From JANNNF01 sp040385825 (GTDB lineage: Bacteria > Pseudomonadota > Alphaproteobacteria > Rhodobacterales > Rhodobacteraceae), in the NCBI GenBank assembly GCA_040385825.1, contig JAZKGQ010000023.1:42043-106042 (forward strand): a stretch of 64,000 nucleotides of DNA. Reading direction: 5' to 3'. The notes under the pieces were generated by a model. It did no database searches, was not told the DNA's origin, and saw nothing but the letters and a program-made list of their open reading frames with translations. Positions 60,891-64,000 of this stretch are shown here, one piece after another (positions within the stretch are counted from its first letter, which is position 1; the number at the start of each line of letters is the position of its first letter). The translations under genes were made by a program, and so were the position numbers.

Positions 60891-61994
60891 TCAGCCCGCC
60901 GCGCGCAGCGCCGGTGGCAAGACTTCGGCCAGAATATCAAGCGCGGCATCGTCGCCCAGACTGACCCGGATGCAGCGGTCCAGCGGCGCGACACCCGGCA
61001 TGCGGATGAACACGCCGCGGGCCACCACTTCGCGCAGCACGGCGCGGGCATGGTCGCCGTCGCGCCCGCAGTCGATGGTCACGAAATTGGTGGCCGAGGG
61101 CAGGGGGCGCAACCCGTTGTCCGCCGCAATCGCCGCGACCCTTGCGCGGGCATGGATCACCCGCGCCTGCACCTGCGTCAGCCAGCCCTGATCCTGCAAC
61201 GCCGCCCGCGCCCCCGCCTGCGCAATCCTTCCCACGCCGAAGTGATTGCGCACCCGGTCGAACGCCCGCGCCAGCGTTGGCGCGGTGATCGCATAGCCCA
61301 CCCGCAGTCCCGCCATGCCATAGCCTTTGGAAAACGTCCGCATCCGGATGACCTGAGGGTGGTTAGGGTCGATGGCAGGGGTGGTGCCGGGGGGCGCGAG
61401 GTCGGAATAGGCCTCGTCCAGCACCAGAATGGCGGCGGGGGGCAGGTCGGCCACCATCGACTCGATCACCGCGGCCGGGTGATGGCTTCCCATCGGGTTG
61501 TCGGGGTTTGACAGGTAGATCAGCTTAGCGCGCGTGGCGCGGGCGGCGTCCAGCAGGGCCTGCGGGTCTTCATGGTCGCCCTTGTAGGGCACGCGGGTCA
61601 GGGTGCCGCCAAAGCCTGCGACGTGGAAGTTGAAGGTCGGGTAGGCCCCCTGTGAGGTCACGACCGCATCGCCCGGCCCGATCGTCAGCCGCACCAACAG
61701 GCCCAGCAACCCGTCGATGCCTTCGCCGATGGTGATGTGATCGGGGCTGATGCGGTGATGCGCCGCGAGGGCGGTTTTCAGATCATGCAGTTCGGGATCG
61801 CCATATTGCCAGACCTGCGCTGCCGCCGCCTGCATCGCGGCGATGGCGGCAGCAGAGGGGCCGAACAGCGATTCATTGGCCCCGAGCCGGGCGCGAAAGG
61901 CGCGGCCAAGGGCGCGTTCCTGGGTTTCCGGCCCGACGAAGGGCACGGTTTCGGGCAAGGACGCGGCGAGCGGGGTGAGGCTGGGATGTGTCAT
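60891..61994 (-). CDS. PLP-dependent aminotransferase, HisC-like
   Basis: 367 residues, fold type I. LGANESLFGPSAAAIAAM and YGDPELHDLKTALA open the domain; YLSNPDNPMGS and LDEAYSDLAP contact PLP, with the Schiff-base lysine in RTFSKGYGMAGLRVGY. Closest to histidinol-phosphate aminotransferases, but aromatic aminotransferases of this group look alike, and no his genes are nearby. ATG 61994 gives MTHPSLTPLA. It converges on the DUF4177 gene with adjoining stops. Confidence 0.88.
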   Translation of the reverse strand: MTHPSLTPLAASLPETVPFVGPETQERALGRAFRARLGANESLFGPSAAAIAAMQAAAAQVWQYGDPELHDLKTALAAHHRISPDHITIGEGIDGLLGLLVRLTIGPGDAVVTSQGAYPTFNFHVAGFGGTLTRVPYKGDHEDPQALLDAARATRAKLIYLSNPDNPMGSHHPAAVIESMVADLPPAAILVLDEAYSDLAPPGTTPAIDPNHPQVIRMRTFSKGYGMAGLRVGYAITAPTLARAFDRVRNHFGVGRIAQAGARAALQDQGWLTQVQARVIHARARVAAIAADNGLRPLPSATNFVTIDCGRDGDHARAVLREVVARGVFIRMPGVAPLDRCIRVSLGDDAALDILAEVLPPALRAAG

Positions 61995-62046
61995 GGCCGG
62001 ATTTGGCCTTGGCGGGGGGGATTTGGCAAGAGTGATACAATGGGTG

Positions 62047-62086
62047 CCCCCCACCCCCAGCCCCTCCCCACGAGGGGGAGGGGAGG
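62047..62086. repeat. GC-rich repeat, left arm
   Basis: A stretch CCCCACCCCCAGCCCCTCC followed by CCACGAGGGGGAGGGG; within itself it can form a CCCCTCCCC / GGGGAGGGG hairpin. It is the inverted partner of 62147-62185, in the aminotransferase leader. Confidence 0.65.
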
Positions 62087-62146
62087 CGATTGTGCTTGAC
62101 GGGGGGCGGCCGGTTTGACGCCTGACCGAACCACAGCCCCAAGCGG

Positions 62147-62185
62147 CCCCCTCCCCCTTCGTGGGGAGGGATGGGGTGGGGGGGT
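62147..62185. repeat. GC-rich repeat, right arm
   Basis: CCCCCTCCCCCTTCGTGGGG followed by AGGGATGGGGTGGGG; the reverse complement of the left arm with a few changes, ending 2 bases before the valS stop. The pair brackets ~60 unique bases. It may act as the valS terminator region as well as being a mobile-type repeat. Confidence 0.65.
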
Positions 62186-62186
62186 G

Positions 62187-64000
62187 TCAGGCCAGTTCTG
62201 CCAGCCGGGACAGGGCCGCGCGCAGTTTGGCGGCTTCTTCCTCGCGCGCGTCCAGATTGGCGCGGGCTTCGATCACCACATCTTCGGGGGCGGAGGCCAC
62301 GAAGTTGGGGTTGTTCAGACGCCCCGACAGCCCGCCGATTTCCTTGGCGAGTTTCTCCAAGCCCTTGGTCAGACGCGCCTTTTCCTCGGCAATGTCGATC
62401 AGCCCGGCCAGCGGAATGGCAAAACTCGCACCGTCCAGCGCAAGGCTGATGGCACCCTTGGGGGTGGCCCCTTCGCTAAAGCCGTCGATGCGGGCAAGGC
62501 GTTTGATCAGCGCCTCGTTGCGGTCCCAGGCGGTGCGGGCGGCGGGCGACAGTTCGGTCGCCACCAGATCGCATTTCAGGCCGACCGGCACATGAACCTG
62601 CGCGCGGGCCGACCGGATTTCCTCGATCAGGGTGGTGACAAAGCCCATCTCGGCGGCGGGGCCGGCGTCGATCAACTCGGCCCCATACGTCGGCCAGTCG
62701 GTATGCACCAGCAGCTTTTCGCGGGTGCCGGTGTTGCCCCAGAGGTCTTCGGTGATGAAGGGCATGATCGGGTGCAGCAGGATCATCGACTGGTCCAGCA
62801 CCCAAGCCATGGTCAGCCGCGTTTCGGCGGCATGGTCGCCATCGAACAGCGGTTTGGCAAATTCGACATACCAGTCGCAGACCTTGCCCCAAACGAATTT
62901 ATAGAGCGCGTCGGCGGCCATGTCGAAACGGTAGTCGGCAAGGGCCGCGTTCACCTCGGCCAAGGCCTTGGCAGTCTCACCAATGATCCAGCGGTTGGCG
63001 GTGGCGGTGGCCGTTGGCGGGGTGGTTTGGGTTTCATGACCCTCCCAGACGCCGTTCATTTCGGCAAAGCGGCAGGCGTTCCACAGTTTGGTGCCGAAGT
63101 TCCGGTAGCCTGCGATGCGTTGGGTGTCGAGTTTCAGCACGCCGCCAAGCGAGGCCATCGCGGCGTTGGAAAAGCGCAGGGCGTCGGCGCCGAATTCGTC
63201 GATGATCTCCAGCGGGTCGATGACGTTGCCGAGAGATTTCGACATTTTCTTGCCCTTGGCGTCGCGGACAAGGCCGTGCAGGTAGACGGTCTTGAACGGC
63301 ACTTCATCAACCACGGCAAGCTGCATCATCATCATGCGGGCGACCCAGAAGAAGATGATATCGGCCCCGGTGATCAGGGTCGAGGTGGGGAAATACTTTT
63401 GCAATTCCGGCGTTTGCTCGGGCCAGCCGAGCGTGCCGATCGGCCAGAGGCCGGAGGAGAACCATGTGTCGAGGACATCGGGATCGCGGTAGATTGGGAT
63501 ATTCAGTTTTCCATTGCTGCCGAAAGCAGGCGACCAGTTTAGCAGTTCGTTCATCTGCGCCAGCGTAGAGCCTTCGGGCAACTCGCCTTGATATGTCGCA
63601 AGTTCTGAGACAAGTTCTACGGCAGCAGGCTGAGCGACAACGCTCTCATAGTAGGCTTGTGCTAATTGTAATGCATCGGTCTCAGAGGCGGCGCAGAATG
63701 CCATTTTATCGCCGGACGGTTTGACCGATCCATCCATCCATGCTGGACCTTCCGGGGCGAGGTTCGGCCCATACCAAACCGGAATCTGGTGGCCCCACCA
63801 CAACTGGCGCGAGATGCACCACGGCTCGATATTCTCCAGCCAGTGGAAATAGGTCTTCTCGCCGGACTCCGGGATGATCTTGGTGGCACCTGACCGCACG
63901 GCATCCAGCGCGGGTCCGACGATTTTGGCGGTGTCGACGAACCATTGGTCGGTCAGCATCGGCTCGATCACCACTTTCGAGCGGTCGCCGAAGGGCTGCA
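62187..64000 (-). CDS. valS: Valyl-tRNA synthetase (5' partial)
   Basis: The C-terminal ~604 residues; the N terminus lies beyond the window end, where the frame remains open through GDRSKVVIEPMLTDQWFV. The KMSKSLGN signature, CISRQLWWGHQIPVWYG, the anticodon-binding domain and a C-terminal coiled coil (LIDIAEEKARLTKGLEKLAK) are visible. It charges tRNA(Val). The segment encoded at about 63540-63720 (LAQAYYESVVAQPAAVELVS) has lower GC and different codon choice than the rest. Confidence 0.95.
   Translation of the reverse strand, partial: QPFGDRSKVVIEPMLTDQWFVDTAKIVGPALDAVRSGATKIIPESGEKTYFHWLENIEPWCISRQLWWGHQIPVWYGPNLAPEGPAWMDGSVKPSGDKMAFCAASETDALQLAQAYYESVVAQPAAVELVSELATYQGELPEGSTLAQMNELLNWSPAFGSNGKLNIPIYRDPDVLDTWFSSGLWPIGTLGWPEQTPELQKYFPTSTLITGADIIFFWVARMMMMQLAVVDEVPFKTVYLHGLVRDAKGKKMSKSLGNVIDPLEIIDEFGADALRFSNAAMASLGGVLKLDTQRIAGYRNFGTKLWNACRFAEMNGVWEGHETQTTPPTATATANRWIIGETAKALAEVNAALADYRFDMAADALYKFVWGKVCDWYVEFAKPLFDGDHAAETRLTMAWVLDQSMILLHPIMPFITEDLWGNTGTREKLLVHTDWPTYGAELIDAGPAAEMGFVTTLIEEIRSARAQVHVPVGLKCDLVATELSPAARTAWDRNEALIKRLARIDGFSEGATPKGAISLALDGASFAIPLAGLIDIAEEKARLTKGLEKLAKEIGGLSGRLNNPNFVASAPEDVVIEARANLDAREEEAAKLRAALSRLAELA

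Noticed and set aside
1..64000. tRNA or rRNA genes
   Set aside because: I checked the larger gaps for cloverleaf-like or rRNA sequence and saw none; a dedicated scan could still find something small.

Overview
This 64 kb window is a high-GC, tightly packed chromosomal segment of an alphaproteobacterium, most probably a member of the Rhodobacteraceae (Rhodobacter / Gemmobacter / Paracoccus group). The evidence is the cox gene order ctaC-ctaB-coxF-ctaG-ctaE-SURF1-thrC-M16 peptidase, a CarD regulator, a SUV3-like helicase next to a 7Fe ferredoxin, a J-domain/CobS/CobT aerobic cobaltochelatase neighbourhood, a RibB protein with a decayed GTP cyclohydrolase domain, and a photolyase followed by DUF2256. 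I see no rRNA, tRNA or CRISPR array.

Layout. 1-4 kb: a LuxR-type regulator carrying a degenerate alpha/beta-hydrolase domain (cut by the window edge) and a MATE exporter. 4-15 kb: tldD, then cytochrome c oxidase subunits II and III with heme O synthase and the copper-insertion factor, SURF1, thrC, an M16 peptidase, a GNAT and an FAD-linked oxidase. 15-19 kb: methylthioadenosine salvage (mtnP-apt), a flavin reductase, a GNAT, an EcsC protein and a trypsin-like protease without a signal peptide. 19-24 kb: a capsule operon kpsS - polysaccharide export lipoprotein - kpsC. 24-34 kb: riboflavin genes in two places (ribE; ribB-ribH-nusB), carD, fdxA, an S4 RNA-binding protein, the SUV3-like helicase, a TPR protein, an SCP2 protein and a lipase-like hydrolase. 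34-36 kb: an RTX calcium-binding protein. 36-49 kb: four cobalamin genes in two clusters (ribazoletransferase and DMB phosphoribosyltransferase; cobaltochelatase CobT and CobS), sufE, pepP, a two-gene DUF2188 / NDT-TIR-like cassette, an FMN reductase, a REP-associated tyrosine transposase (RAYT), msrB, a J-domain protein and bolA. 49-64 kb: malate synthase G, an ArsR remnant with its SRPBCC partner, DUF2256-photolyase, pepN, a lytic transglycosylase, gatB, a DUF4177 protein, a HisC-like aminotransferase and the C-terminal part of valS.

The backbone is housekeeping: respiration, cofactors (heme, flavin, B12, Fe-S), proteolysis and translation. The accessory layer is more interesting. A RAYT gene sits between an inverted pair of GTAG-plus-hairpin REPs, with a third copy 11 kb away. 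A second GTAG palindrome family occurs three times. In three genes the TAG stop codon is supplied by a REP GTAG. An otherwise unidentified ~190-240 bp element with nested inverted repeats is present in three same-orientation copies, one carrying an extra hairpin and one forming the 5' end of a secreted-protein gene. A small DUF2188 gene is coupled to a gene with motifs like nucleoside deoxyribosyltransferase / TIR enzymes, placed directly upstream of pepP; this is the best candidate here for an undescribed effector module.

Start codons were moved from the longest open frame wherever a ribosome-binding site, stop/start overlap, signal peptide or family length favoured an internal start. Family names are from motif recognition only; no database search was run.
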